Source: Denitrovibrio acetiphilus DSM 12809
Lineage (GTDB): Bacteria; Chrysiogenota; Deferribacteres; Deferribacterales; Geovibrionaceae
Length of the DNA: 64,000 nucleotides
Assembly (NCBI RefSeq): GCF_000025725.1
Contig: NC_013943.1
Span: 2,232,001 to 2,296,000, forward strand
Reading direction: 5' to 3'
The notes under the pieces were generated by a model. It did not search any database, had not been told where the DNA came from, and saw only the letters and a program-made list of their open reading frames with translations. Position numbers and translations under genes: made by a program. Shown piece after piece: positions 1-8,877 of this stretch (position 1 is its first letter; every line of letters starts with the position of its first letter).

Positions 1-867
1 TATTTCCCTAGACTGGCAGAAGACACCTCAACCTACATGGCTGAAAACCTTTTCCACACCACTGACTGGTTCCTTGACCACAAAACTAAAAAAGAACTCG
101 TGGGCAAATTTATAAATGTTGACCTCTGTAAAATCACCGAGGACTTTGTGTTCACAAATCCTTACGAAAAATCCGATACTAACTCCTTTAACCCGGAGCT
201 CACTCAGGAAAATATAGATTTCATCCAGAAAGACAGTGAGCTAAAGCTGGCTGTCGCAGAGATGAAATATAAATTTATGAACAATGCCGAAGCTCTCCTG
301 CACGGCGACCTGCACATCGGCAGCATAATGGCGAATGAAGATGAAACTTATGTTATAGACCCTGAGTTTGCCTTCTTCGGTCCGATAGGTTTCGACATCG
401 GTGCATTTATTGGCAATCTGATCATGGCTTACTTCTCACACGAACACCGCCAGAAGCTTCTCGGCAACGAACCGTATCAATACCGAAAATGGCTTCTCGA
501 CACAGTTGAAGCTACATGGGAACTCTTCGAGCAGAAATTTGATAAGCTGTGGGCTGACCATCAGGAGAAAGAAAACCTCCCCTACTGGCAGTATGAAGGC
601 GGTAAAGAAGCAGCAGCGGAGCAGCGTAAAAGATTTATCAGAAAGATATTCTCAGACACTGTCGGATTTGCAGCATGTAAAATGATGCGGCGGATACTCG
701 GTCTGGCAAAAGTTGCTGATATCGCAGATATAGAAGACCTCAAAGAGCGTGCCCGCATCGAGCGCATGACTCTTAAAATGGGCAAACAGATGGTAATCAA
801 CAGGGACAGCTACAGCTCTATACAGGAGCTCACAGCCCTCGCAAAAGAGTTATCGCCTTTAGTCTGA
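1..867 (+). CDS. mtnK: S-methyl-5-thioribose kinase, 5' end cut by window
   Basis: Phosphorylates 5-methylthioribose (MTR) to MTR-1-phosphate in the cytoplasm. The frame is open from base 1, so the true start lies outside; about 288 residues remain of a family that is usually near 400. The kinase catalytic loop is visible as LLHGDLHIGSI, followed by the metal-binding VIDPEFAFFGPIGFD segment, both diagnostic of MtnK within the aminoglycoside phosphotransferase-like fold. It is the first visible gene of a run that continues with an ABC importer, mtnA, a mutarotase and an aldolase, which places it in MTR/5-deoxyribose salvage. Identification is from recognised family motifs; the substrate range (MTR or 5-deoxyribose) cannot be told from sequence. 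Confidence 0.93.
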   Translation, partial: YFPRLAEDTSTYMAENLFHTTDWFLDHKTKKELVGKFINVDLCKITEDFVFTNPYEKSDTNSFNPELTQENIDFIQKDSELKLAVAEMKYKFMNNAEALLHGDLHIGSIMANEDETYVIDPEFAFFGPIGFDIGAFIGNLIMAYFSHEHRQKLLGNEPYQYRKWLLDTVEATWELFEQKFDKLWADHQEKENLPYWQYEGGKEAAAEQRKRFIRKIFSDTVGFAACKMMRRILGLAKVADIADIEDLKERARIERMTLKMGKQMVINRDSYSSIQELTALAKELSPLV

Positions 868-884
868 AAACACGGAGCAATGAC

Positions 885-2408
885 TTGAAAGAGAAAAAGC
901 CACTGGTTTCATTAAGAAATATAGGCAAATCATTTGGAGCCACCAGAGCACTGGATGGAGTTTCTTTTGACTTCTACCCAGGTGAAATATTCGCCATGGT
1001 GGGAGCCAACGGTGCGGGTAAGTCCACACTGATAAAGATAATATGCGGTTATTACCCCGACTATGAAGGGGAGATAACCATAGCAGGCGAGAACGTAAAA
1101 TTCTCAACCCCGCAGGATGCATACCAGAAAGGGATACAAACCGTCCATCAGATTATTAATCAGGGTGTAATCCCGAATATGACAGTTGCAGAAAATCTGG
1201 CACTGGCGCACATGCTGTCACCGGAGCAGTCCTTCTGGTACAAGCCAAAGGAAGTATCAGAGGTCGCCAGAGAAATTGCTGATAATATGGAGCTTGACCT
1301 GGACCTTAATGAAGAAGTGGAAAACCTCTCTCAGAGCGACCGTCAGCTTATAGCTATCGCAAGAGCACTGGCAGCAAAGCCAAAACTGCTTATTCTGGAT
1401 GAACCCACATCATCTATCTCAGAGAAAGAGTCAGAAAGACTCTTCGAAATGCTTCTCAAGCTTCGGGACAAAGGGGTGTCTATCCTTTACGTATCACACA
1501 GACTTCACGAGATTGAGCGCATCGCAGACAGAGTAGGCGTCATCCGCGACGGGAAACAGGGGGATCTCCTTATACGCCCCTTTAATGTGAAGCAGATAGT
1601 CACCTCTATGGTCGGCGAAATAGAAACACACAAACGTGCAGCGGCAGAAACCCTTGCCGATGGTGAAATAAAGCTTGAGTTCAGAAACCTTGTGGTAACG
1701 GAAAACACTCCTCCGATAAACATGAAAGTTATGGACGGTGAAATACTTGGGATAACAGGTCTTATCGGCGCCGGGAAATCAGAACTTGCCGAGGTGCTCT
1801 TCGGCATCAGAAAACCGATATCCGGTCAGATATTGATCGAAGGGAAAGAGTTTGAACCGAAAAATATTGCTGACGCCATAAAAAAAGGTGTTCACCTTGT
1901 ACCGGAAGACAGAAACAACAATGCGGTTATCCCTGAAAACAGCATCAGCTATAACGTCACAATACCTTTCCTGAACATGTTCTCCAAACTGGGGATAATG
2001 CACCCCGGCAGAGAAAACAAAATTACGGAAACAATGATAAAAGACATCGGCATAAAATGCAGCAGCAGCGATGCCCTTATAGAAAGCCTCTCCGGCGGAA
2101 ACCAGCAAAAGGTTATCGTCTCCAGATGGCTTTTCAAACAGTCAAAAGTTCTCATACTAGATGAGCCTTTTCAGGGGGTGGACATCCGCTCCAGACACGA
2201 CATATGTAAATATCTAGCCACATCATCCGGCGGGCGGGCAGTCATAGTGCTCGCTGCTGACCTGGACGAAATACTTGAAGTGGCAGACAGAATAGTAGTG
2301 CTTAACCATGGCATTATAGCTGGAGAACAGAAATATCAGGATGCAGACAGGTCAACTCTTCTGCACTGGATATCAAGGTCACCGGATGAAATACACATTG
2401 GGGATTAA
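885..2408 (+). CDS. Sugar-type ABC importer, double ATPase subunit
   Basis: Cytoplasmic ATPase of an RbsA/MglA-type importer. Two nucleotide-binding domains are fused: the first has Walker A GANGAGKST and Walker B LLILDEPTS; the second has a degenerate Walker A (GLIGAGKSE) and a clear signature LSGGNQQK, as is normal in this family. The start is TTG with GGAG seven bases upstream; the nearer ATG runs straight into a stop. It lies 17 bp after the MTR kinase gene and 1 bp before its permease. Because the operon is otherwise made of methylthioribose salvage enzymes, the likely cargo is MTR, 5-deoxyribose or a related 5-modified pentose; that is inference from context. Confidence 0.9.
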   Translation: MKEKKPLVSLRNIGKSFGATRALDGVSFDFYPGEIFAMVGANGAGKSTLIKIICGYYPDYEGEITIAGENVKFSTPQDAYQKGIQTVHQIINQGVIPNMTVAENLALAHMLSPEQSFWYKPKEVSEVAREIADNMELDLDLNEEVENLSQSDRQLIAIARALAAKPKLLILDEPTSSISEKESERLFEMLLKLRDKGVSILYVSHRLHEIERIADRVGVIRDGKQGDLLIRPFNVKQIVTSMVGEIETHKRAAAETLADGEIKLEFRNLVVTENTPPINMKVMDGEILGITGLIGAGKSELAEVLFGIRKPISGQILIEGKEFEPKNIADAIKKGVHLVPEDRNNNAVIPENSISYNVTIPFLNMFSKLGIMHPGRENKITETMIKDIGIKCSSSDALIESLSGGNQQKVIVSRWLFKQSKVLILDEPFQGVDIRSRHDICKYLATSSGGRAVIVLAADLDEILEVADRIVVLNHGIIAGEQKYQDADRSTLLHWISRSPDEIHIGD

Positions 2409-2409
2409 C

Positions 2410-3390
2410 ATGGAACGTTTCACATCTTTTTCTATTAAATACGGATTTCTCATTGTCATGGCAGTGCTCTTTGTGGCATTTGGTCTGGTAGAGCCGTCCT
2501 TCTGGCAATGGTCAAATCTCTTCTCTATACTCCTCGGGGTAACAATATACGGGATATTGGCGCTCGGAGTAACTTTTACTCTGGTCATAGACGGGCTTGA
2601 CCTCTCTGTCGGCTCAAACGCAGCCATGTCTGTCATGATGGCGTCATACTCTATGGTTGTTCTTAACCTCAGCGGTTTCGCGGCATTTGTTATCTGCATC
2701 ATGATCGGTGCGGCAATAGGGTTTCTGAACGGATTTCTTATCGTTAAAGTTAAAGTACCCGATCTTCTTGCCACGCTGGGAATGATGTTCCTTGTGCAGG
2801 GACTTCAGCTTATCCCGTCAGGCGGACGTTCCATAGGTACAGGGATGATCCTTCCGAACGGTGACGAGGCAGAGGGGATGTTCAGCGATGCATTTCTTTA
2901 TCTCGGTCAGGGACGTCTTTTCGACCTGATCCCTATCCCCGTTATTTTCATGCTCGTTCTCGCATTTGTTGTATACATAATCCTGAACCACACCAGATGG
3001 GGGCGTGTATTTTATGCCATAGGCGGAAACGCTGAAGCAGCAAGGCTTGTAGGTGCAAATGTAAACCTCTACAGAATGCTCGCTTATATAATTTCAGGTT
3101 CAATAAGCGCCCTCGGCGGTATACTCCTCGCTGCCAGAGTCGGACGGGGTGATGTTTCATCAGGCGGCGGGCTCCTTCTGGATGCTGTCGGTGCGGCTCT
3201 GATAGGCTATGCTGTGCTCGGCGCTAAAAAACCCAACCCTTTCGGCACTATCGTAGGTGCAATATTCGTTGGTATGCTCCTGAACGGTCTTACTATGCTC
3301 AGTATGCCGTATTATATTCAGGATTTTATAAAAGGGTGCGTGCTCGTTGCAGCGCTTGCCTTCACTTTTGGTCTTGCGAAAAAGAAATAA
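2410..3390 (+). CDS. Sugar-type ABC importer, permease (RbsC-like)
   Basis: Inner-membrane permease of about 326 residues with some eight to ten hydrophobic segments, of the BPD_transp_2 family (ribose/galactose/autoinducer permeases). The motif region GRVFYAIGGNAEAARLVG is typical of RbsC-like proteins and contacts the ATPase. The chosen ATG at 2410 sits one base after the ATPase stop, with a purine-rich GGGG upstream; longer readings in this frame would overlap the ATPase gene. Only one permease gene is present, so a homodimer is expected. Cargo is inferred to be methylthioribose-like from the flanking genes. Confidence 0.9.
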   Translation: MERFTSFSIKYGFLIVMAVLFVAFGLVEPSFWQWSNLFSILLGVTIYGILALGVTFTLVIDGLDLSVGSNAAMSVMMASYSMVVLNLSGFAAFVICIMIGAAIGFLNGFLIVKVKVPDLLATLGMMFLVQGLQLIPSGGRSIGTGMILPNGDEAEGMFSDAFLYLGQGRLFDLIPIPVIFMLVLAFVVYIILNHTRWGRVFYAIGGNAEAARLVGANVNLYRMLAYIISGSISALGGILLAARVGRGDVSSGGGLLLDAVGAALIGYAVLGAKKPNPFGTIVGAIFVGMLLNGLTMLSMPYYIQDFIKGCVLVAALAFTFGLAKKK

Positions 3391-3416
3391 GCATAATGAT
3401 GCTAAAGGAGAACTCT

Positions 3417-4466
3417 ATGAGAAAAATAATCTTAATCATTGCTGCTCTGGCACTTCTAACGACATCAACTGTCATGGCAGCAGGTCTGAAGGATGCTCCG
3501 GCACCTTTTAACGGCACAAAAAAGATACACATAGCACTCATCCGCCAGATGGTAGAAGGCGAGTTCATGCAGATGTACAGAGCCGGCGCACAAAGACAAG
3601 CCGACCTCATGGGTATAAAACTGACTGTATTCGGCAAGAATATGGACAATCAGGCTCAGGCAAACTTTATCTATCAAGCTATTAATATGGGCGTTGACGG
3701 CATCATTATTGACCACGGACTCACCGAAACAATGGTTAAACCGGCAAAAGACGCACTCGCAAAAGGCATACCTGTTGTTGCCTTTGATGTTGACCTTAAA
3801 AATCCGGAAATACCTCAGATAGCTCAGGATGATCATATGCTCGGACGTCTGTCTCTGGAAGCTATGATCAAAGACTTCGACGGTAAAGCAAACGTCGGCT
3901 ACGTATATGTTCCCGGCATACTCCCTCTGGATAAACGCGACGAGAGTTTCACAAAAATCAAAAAAGAATATCCGGGTATAAAAGAACTTGCCAGGACAGG
4001 AACTCTGGAATCCCCGTTCTCTGTTAAAAACGCTGATCAGGTAAAAGCTATTCTTCGTTCCAAACCTGAAATAAATGCTTATTTCGCTCCATACGATGAG
4101 CTTGCAAAAGGGGTTATCCTCGCTCTTCAGGAATCAAACATGACTAAAAAGATAAGGGTCTACAGCGCTGACATATCAACACAGGACATTCAGCTTATGG
4201 TCAGAGAGGGAAGCCCGTGGGCAGCAACAGCGGCAACAAACCCGGCAGCCATTGGCGCAGTAAGCGTGCGGGCAATCTGTAAAAAGATCGCCGGCGAGCA
4301 GCTCCCTGCGGACATACTTATCCCGCCTATGCTCTTCACTCAGGAGATGATCCGTGAGGCAGGAGTAAAAAACATGAAACAGCTCCGTGCGAAATTCCCA
4401 CAGTTTAACCATGTTGAACGTGCGATGGCTCCGTGGATACCTGTTGATAAAAAAGGATTATTCTAA
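3417..4466 (+). CDS. Periplasmic sugar-binding protein of the ABC importer
   Basis: About 349 residues. An N-terminal signal peptide (Met-Arg-Lys, then a hydrophobic stretch ending near TVMAAG) precedes a type 1 periplasmic-binding domain of the Peripla_BP_4 class: HIALIRQMVEGEFMQ near the start, GVDGIIIDHG in the first lobe, VAFDVDL before the hinge. The start at 3417 is supported by AAAGGAG at the right distance; the longer reading begins inside the permease. It delivers substrate to the adjacent permease. Probable ligand is methylthioribose or another 5-deoxypentose, inferred only from the operon. Confidence 0.9.
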   Translation: MRKIILIIAALALLTTSTVMAAGLKDAPAPFNGTKKIHIALIRQMVEGEFMQMYRAGAQRQADLMGIKLTVFGKNMDNQAQANFIYQAINMGVDGIIIDHGLTETMVKPAKDALAKGIPVVAFDVDLKNPEIPQIAQDDHMLGRLSLEAMIKDFDGKANVGYVYVPGILPLDKRDESFTKIKKEYPGIKELARTGTLESPFSVKNADQVKAILRSKPEINAYFAPYDELAKGVILALQESNMTKKIRVYSADISTQDIQLMVREGSPWAATAATNPAAIGAVSVRAICKKIAGEQLPADILIPPMLFTQEMIREAGVKNMKQLRAKFPQFNHVERAMAPWIPVDKKGLF

Positions 4467-4478
4467 TTACGATTTTAT

Positions 4479-4508
4479 GCCGGTTCGGGGGACTGAGCCG
4501 GCTTCTTT
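4479..4508 (+). terminator. Intercistronic hairpin with short T-rich tail
   Basis: Arms GCCGGTTC and GAGCCGGC (one mismatch) enclose an eight-base loop and are followed by TTCTTT. It sits between the binding-protein gene and mtnA. Such partial terminators commonly keep the binding protein more abundant than the enzymes downstream; that role is inference. Confidence 0.5.
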
Positions 4509-4539
4509 CACCGATAACGAAATAATAAAGGAGCAGTTA

Positions 4540-5604
4540 GTGCAAAACAATGCAAAAGGCAGTCTCCTGCCAAAAACTATAGAATTCATAGACGGCGAAC
4601 TTTATCTGCTGGATCAGACTCAGCTCCCTGTCAAAACCGTTATAGAGAAACAGATCAGCATTGAACAGGTCTGGGACTCCATCAAGGTTCTGAAGGTCAG
4701 GGGCGCACCCGCTATAGGTATAGCCGGCGCATACGGTCTGCTGTACGGCGTTAAGGACATGCAGAATGTTCCGGCAGATAAATTTTTGACCGTACTGAAA
4801 GAGAAAGCCGACTACCTGAACTCCTCCCGCCCCACTGCTGTTAACCTCAGCTGGGCTCTGAAGAGAATGGTGCAGAAGGCCGAAAGCCGGAAGGAGCTCA
4901 CCAGCACACAGCTTTATAAAGTGCTTGTTGACGAAGCAGTTCTCATACACGAAGAAGACAAGCACCTCTGTAAAAGTATCGGTCTAAACGGAGCACCGCT
5001 CATAAAAGAAGGGTACGGTGTTCTCACCCACTGTAACGCCGGAGCACTGGCGACATCCGAGCTTGGCACTGCCACAGCGCCTATGTATACCGCTCATGCA
5101 GCAGGGGTCAACTTTAAGGTTTATGCAGACGAGACAAGACCGCTTCTTCAGGGTGCAAGGCTGACAAGCTGGGAACTTCAGAAGTCGGGTCTGGACGTGA
5201 CGCTTCTCTGCGACAATATGGCTGCACACATAATGAGCCAGGGGCTCATCGACATGGTCATAGTAGGCACAGACAGAGTTGCCGCCAACGGAGATGTTGC
5301 GAATAAAATAGGCACAATGGGCGTTGCTATCCTCGCAAAACACTTCGGCATACCTTTCTATGTGGCATGTCCGTCATCCACCGTGGACATGGAAACACCA
5401 ACAGGCAGGGAGATCGTTATAGAGGAACGCGAGGCGGACGAGGTGTGTAACTTCGGAGCACGCAGAACAGCACCGGAAGGTATGAAAGTGCGTAACCCTG
5501 CATTTGACGTAACCCCGAACGAATTTGTCACAGGTATAATAACAGAAATAGGAATATTAAAGGCTCCATACTCTGAGAGTCTTGCAAAAGCTTATAAAAT
5601 ATAG
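4540..5604 (+). CDS. mtnA: Methylthioribose-1-phosphate isomerase
   Basis: Converts MTR-1-phosphate to methylthioribulose-1-phosphate. About 354 residues, normal family length. Visible family motifs are RGAPAIGIAGAYG near residue 55, HCNAGALATSELGTATAP carrying the catalytic Cys, and GTDRVAANGDVANKIGT carrying the catalytic Asp. The start is taken as GTG at 4540 because AAAGGAG lies six bases upstream; upstream extension runs through the intercistronic hairpin and the previous gene. It follows the ABC importer genes and precedes fucU and the aldolase by 12 bp, so it is the second enzyme of the operon after MtnK. Confidence 0.95.
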   Translation: MQNNAKGSLLPKTIEFIDGELYLLDQTQLPVKTVIEKQISIEQVWDSIKVLKVRGAPAIGIAGAYGLLYGVKDMQNVPADKFLTVLKEKADYLNSSRPTAVNLSWALKRMVQKAESRKELTSTQLYKVLVDEAVLIHEEDKHLCKSIGLNGAPLIKEGYGVLTHCNAGALATSELGTATAPMYTAHAAGVNFKVYADETRPLLQGARLTSWELQKSGLDVTLLCDNMAAHIMSQGLIDMVIVGTDRVAANGDVANKIGTMGVAILAKHFGIPFYVACPSSTVDMETPTGREIVIEEREADEVCNFGARRTAPEGMKVRNPAFDVTPNEFVTGIITEIGILKAPYSESLAKAYKI

Positions 5605-5616
5605 ACAGAGGTAACA

Positions 5617-6051
5617 ATGCTTAAAGGTATTTCACCGTTTTTAAGCCCTGAGCTTCTTGCCGAACTGCACAGGATGGGACATGGAGACGAGATAGTTCTC
5701 GGTGATGCACATTTCGCCGGACACGGGCTGAACAAAAACACTCTGAGAGCTGATGGATTGACAGTGGATCAGCTTCTCGACGCCATACTTCCGCTGTTCG
5801 AGCTTGATGCTTACTCTGATGACCCTCTGGTAATGATAACTCCTGTCGAGGGGGATACTCTTGATCCTGAAGTTGAAACAAGGTTCAGACATATAATTGA
5901 AAAACATCAGCCGGACGCGCCGGAAATAACACGCATAGACAGGTTTGCCTTCTACGACAGAACCAAACAGGCATACTGTGTTGTAATGACTGGCGAAACA
6001 GCAAAATATGGATGTATCATACTTAAAAAAGGCGTCACTCCTCAGGGGTGA
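5617..6051 (+). CDS. FucU/RbsD-family sugar mutarotase
   Basis: 144 residues, close to E. coli FucU (L-fucose mutarotase) in length and throughout the sequence: [28 protein letters not shown] with the catalytic His, [29 protein letters not shown]. The family interconverts anomers of free sugars. No fucose kinase or isomerase is nearby; neighbours are methylthioribose enzymes. The most economical reading is that it interconverts the anomers of imported or nuclease-released MTR/5-deoxyribose so that the anomer-specific kinase can use both. The fold and family are seen; the substrate is inferred. Confidence 0.88.
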   Translation: MLKGISPFLSPELLAELHRMGHGDEIVLGDAHFAGHGLNKNTLRADGLTVDQLLDAILPLFELDAYSDDPLVMITPVEGDTLDPEVETRFRHIIEKHQPDAPEITRIDRFAFYDRTKQAYCVVMTGETAKYGCIILKKGVTPQG

Positions 6052-6063
6052 CAGGAGTTATTA

Positions 6064-6708
6064 ATGCTGCTTTTAAAAGAGAGAAAACTTCTTGTGGAAT
6101 ACGGTAAGAAACTGGTCACAACGAACCTGACCAGCGGAACCGGCGGAAACCTGAGCATATACAACAGAGACGAAAATCTGGTTGCAGTCACACCTTCAGG
6201 GGTAGACTACATGAAAACAACCGTGGAAGACATTGTAATCACCGACATAGACGGTAACGTTGTTGAGGGAGATAACAGACCGACAAGCGAACTCTCCTTT
6301 CACCTCAGTCTTTACAAGGACAGGGCAGACGTTTGTGCTGTTGTGCATACTCATTCGGTCTATGCCACAACCGTTGCCTGTCTGGGGATGGAACTACCTG
6401 CTGTACACTATATGGTGGGCTACAGCGGCAGTAAAGTTCCCCTCGCTCCATACTGCACATTCGGCTCTCCGGAGCTCGCAGAAAGCATCATAGAACACAT
6501 AGGCGGTTATAATGCTGTGCTCCTCGCCAACCACGGTCTTGTGACTGTGTCGGGCAATATGCCAACAGCTTTTGCAGCAGCAGAAGAGATAGAGTTTGTG
6601 GCACGTATCTTCTGTCAGGCAAAGAGTATAGGCAGCCCAATCATACTTGACGACGTAGAGATGGAAACCGTCGTTGAGAAATTTAAATGGTATGGGAAAA
6701 AGAAATAA
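6064..6708 (+). CDS. Class II aldolase, FucA-like (DHAP-shunt aldolase candidate)
   Basis: 214 residues of the AraD/FucA Zn-dependent aldolase family. Visible are TSGTGGNLSIYN (phosphate-binding), VAVTPSGVDY, PTSELSFHL with the catalytic Glu, VVHTHSVYATT (two His metal ligands) and LANHGLVTVSG (third His). GGAG sits six bases before ATG 6064. Next to mtnK and mtnA it matches the role of the Ald2 aldolases of the MTA/DHAP shunt, which cleave methylthioribulose-1-P or 5-deoxyribulose-1-P to dihydroxyacetone phosphate plus an aldehyde. A fuculose-1-phosphate aldolase is the alternative, less likely without other fucose genes. Confidence 0.85.
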   Translation: MLLLKERKLLVEYGKKLVTTNLTSGTGGNLSIYNRDENLVAVTPSGVDYMKTTVEDIVITDIDGNVVEGDNRPTSELSFHLSLYKDRADVCAVVHTHSVYATTVACLGMELPAVHYMVGYSGSKVPLAPYCTFGSPELAESIIEHIGGYNAVLLANHGLVTVSGNMPTAFAAAEEIEFVARIFCQAKSIGSPIILDDVEMETVVEKFKWYGKKK

Positions 6709-6815
6709 TCACTGTATCGTAACTTTCCATTACCATCTGAATTTATGATCGGAATAAACGGCATATATTATACGACACCTGCACAAACAGACTTTAAAAT
6801 GCAGCGGGGCTGAAA

Positions 6816-7940
6816 TTACCTCTCGACACTTTCAAAAAGCTTGTGCAGCTCTTTCAGGTGCTCGATAATCGGAAGATGCTGCGGGCAATGATCTTCGCAT
6901 AAGCCGCACTCGATACATTCTGATGCGCTCCCGACCCCTTCTGCCCCTGCAAGGTTTTTGTAATAGATACTCTGTATCAGGTTATTGTTGTACTTCTTTG
7001 CCTGATTAAACATGCCGAAATAAGAAGGGATGGGTATATTTTTCGGGCAGTCATCCACACAATACTGACAGGCTGTGCAGGATATTGCTGTAGTAGCCCT
7101 AATGATCTCTCCTGCCTGTTCAATAGCCCTCATTTCATCTGCGTTTAGTTGTCTGAAACTGTCACTCGTCTTCATATTGTCTTCGAGCTGGCTCATCTCA
7201 GTCATGCCGCTGAGAACAACGGAGACACCTTCAAACGACTCTGCGTAACGCATTGCCCATGATGCCGGAGAAGCGTTCGGGTTAACCTCTTTTAAAACAT
7301 TCTCTGCATCTTCTGGAAGGTTCGCAAGAGCACCGCCTTTGACCGGTTCCATAATGATAATTTCCTTGCCGTGTTTTCTCGCTGTTTCGTAGCACTTTCT
7401 GGACTGGATAACACTATCTTCCCAGTCAACATAGTTTATCTGAAGCTGGACAAACTCAACACAGGGGTGAGCCGTCAATATTTCGTCGAGGAGCTCTGCC
7501 TTGTCGTGAAATGAAAAGCCAATGCGTTTTGCCCTCCCCTCCTCTTTCAGCTTTTGTATAAACTCAAAACCGCCGTTCTTCAGAGAATTTTCGTAAGTTA
7601 ACACTCCAAGATTGTGAAGAAGATAATAGTCAAAATACTCCACTCCGCACTTCTCTAGCTGTTCATCAAAAATTCTCTGATAATCGTCAGATTTTTCCAC
7701 GATAAAAGTAGGCATTTTATCCGCAAGCAGAAAGCTTTCTCTGGGGTGTCTTTCGACCAGAGCTTTTCTTGCCGCTGTTTCGCTCAATCCCTTATGGTAA
7801 GGGTAGGCAGTATCAAAATAAGAAAAGCCTCCCTCCAGAAACCGGTCAACCATCTCTGAAAGATGCGCATAATCTATGTCCGTAAGGTCTTCTTTATTTT
7901 TCAGCGGTAACCTCATCAGGCCGAATCCAAGTTTTTTCAT
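6816..7940 (-). CDS. Aldo/keto reductase with C-terminal 2x[4Fe-4S] domain
   Basis: 374 residues. The N-terminal TIM-barrel is an aldo/keto reductase: GFGLMRLPL, FDTAYPYHKG (catalytic Asp and Tyr), LADKMP (Lys) and YYLLHNLG (His). The C-terminal quarter has two ferredoxin-type Cys clusters, CTACQYCVDDCPKNIPIP and CIECGLCEDHCPQHLPI, which separates it from simple AKRs. This architecture is widespread in anaerobes and usually annotated as a predicted oxidoreductase; the substrate is unknown. It is convergent with the salvage operon, is preceded by a strong GGAGGGG four bases before the ATG, and looks monocistronic. Confidence 0.88.
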   Translation of the reverse strand: MKKLGFGLMRLPLKNKEDLTDIDYAHLSEMVDRFLEGGFSYFDTAYPYHKGLSETAARKALVERHPRESFLLADKMPTFIVEKSDDYQRIFDEQLEKCGVEYFDYYLLHNLGVLTYENSLKNGGFEFIQKLKEEGRAKRIGFSFHDKAELLDEILTAHPCVEFVQLQINYVDWEDSVIQSRKCYETARKHGKEIIIMEPVKGGALANLPEDAENVLKEVNPNASPASWAMRYAESFEGVSVVLSGMTEMSQLEDNMKTSDSFRQLNADEMRAIEQAGEIIRATTAISCTACQYCVDDCPKNIPIPSYFGMFNQAKKYNNNLIQSIYYKNLAGAEGVGSASECIECGLCEDHCPQHLPIIEHLKELHKLFESVER

Positions 7941-8021
7941 TCATCCCCTCCGGTTAAGTGTTTAAATTTCCAGACAATAAAATGCCCAGAACTAATTCTG
8001 CCATCTGAGTTTAATACATAC

Positions 8022-8054
8022 AAAAAATACCCGCCAGCAAAAAAAACTAACGGG
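8022..8054 (-). terminator. Rho-independent terminator of an unassigned minus-strand unit
   Basis: On the minus strand, arms CCCGTTAG and CTGGCGGG pair fully if two G-U pairs are allowed, and TATTTTTT follows. The nearest upstream minus-strand gene, arsC, already has its own terminator at 8319-8346, so this one ends some other transcript. Confidence 0.55.
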
Positions 8055-8318
8055 CTCCTGAGACTGTCAGAATAACTGTATAAAGCAAACTCTCTGAGTT
8101 CATTTCACATACCCATCTGCATCTTGCAGTATATAACCAGCATTATCTCAATTATATATGTGGCGTACCCCTTCCCCCTGTCATCTGCTCCTCATAATCC
8201 ATGATCCCAGAACACTCTTTCAGCTCAGTGTTATAGAAAGAAGCAAGGGCGGCAGGTGTTTTATACAATCCCGGTATCTGATTATTTTTAAGGCTCATTT
8301 CTGCAATTGCGGACGGAT

Positions 8319-8346
8319 AAAAAAAAGCGGTTTTTAACAAACCGCC
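8319..8346 (-). terminator. Rho-independent terminator of arsC
   Basis: Perfect seven-base arms GCGGTTT and AAACCGC around a five-base loop, with a run of eight T on the minus strand. It lies about 95 bp after the arsC stop codon and closes the acr3-arsC transcript. Confidence 0.85.
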
Positions 8347-8440
8347 TTAAATACCATATATTTAATAAAGTTCAACTCTTAATCGTTATCCAGTCTGTTA
8401 TCCGTTCAGAAAGAATAAGCCATGCGGTGAAAGCTGATGA

Positions 8441-8863
8441 TCATGACATTACGTCTATCCATTTCAGGATAGCTTCTTTTATTTCATCTCTGACTTTTCT
8501 GGCAAATGCCAGCTTTTCCTCCTCAGATCCTTTTGCAGATGAAGGGTCGGAAAAACTCCAGTGAATTCTTTCTGCTACACTGGGGAAGATAGGACACTTT
8601 TCAGCAGCTTCTTTATCGCAAACCGTTATGACATAACTGTACATACGTCCTTTTTTAAAAAAATCAAAAACAGAGTTAGTTTCGTTACCAGAAATATCTA
8701 TGCCATCTTCCTGCATTACCTTTACGACATAGGGATTCATAACACCAGGTTCAAGCCCTGCACTTTCAGCCTGAAACTTTTCAGGAGCAAAATGGTTTAA
8801 ATATGCCTCAGCCATCTGGCTTCTGGCACTGTTATGAATACATACGAAAAGAACTTTCTTCAT
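8441..8863 (-). CDS. arsC: Arsenate reductase, thioredoxin-coupled type
   Basis: Reduces intracellular arsenate to arsenite for export. 140 residues of the low-molecular-weight tyrosine phosphatase fold: P-loop C8-I-H-N-S-A-R-S, and the redox pair C82 ([10 protein letters not shown]) and C90, the pattern of the Staphylococcus pI258/Bacillus ArsC class that is recycled by thioredoxin. It lies 14 bp downstream of the ACR3 exporter gene, forming a two-gene detoxification unit divergent from arsR. This is separate from the respiratory arsenate reductase encoded a few kilobases away. Confidence 0.95.
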   Translation of the reverse strand: MKKVLFVCIHNSARSQMAEAYLNHFAPEKFQAESAGLEPGVMNPYVVKVMQEDGIDISGNETNSVFDFFKKGRMYSYVITVCDKEAAEKCPIFPSVAERIHWSFSDPSSAKGSEEEKLAFARKVRDEIKEAILKWIDVMS

Positions 8864-8877
8864 AGCGATCTCCTTTT

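Larger units (their letters stand above)
7941..8440. other. 500 bp region without a confident gene
   Basis: Holds two minus-strand terminators (8022-8054 and 8319-8346) and a weak minus-strand reading frame at 8152-8298 (ATG at 8298) of 48 residues with no ribosome binding site. The frame lies between the two terminators, so it would need its own promoter. I do not recognise the encoded peptide. The region may hold a small RNA or nothing. Confidence 0.5.

Noticed and set aside
5617-6708. Fucose utilisation genes (fucU, fucA)
   Set aside because: Similarity to FucU and FucA is real, but there is no fucose isomerase, kinase or permease, and mtnK/mtnA flank them; methylthioribose/5-deoxypentose salvage is the better fit.
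8152-8340. 62-codon minus-strand frame downstream of arsC
   Set aside because: The first start codon lies inside the arsC terminator, internal starts lack ribosome sites, and the peptide matches nothing I know; kept only as a possible small transcript.
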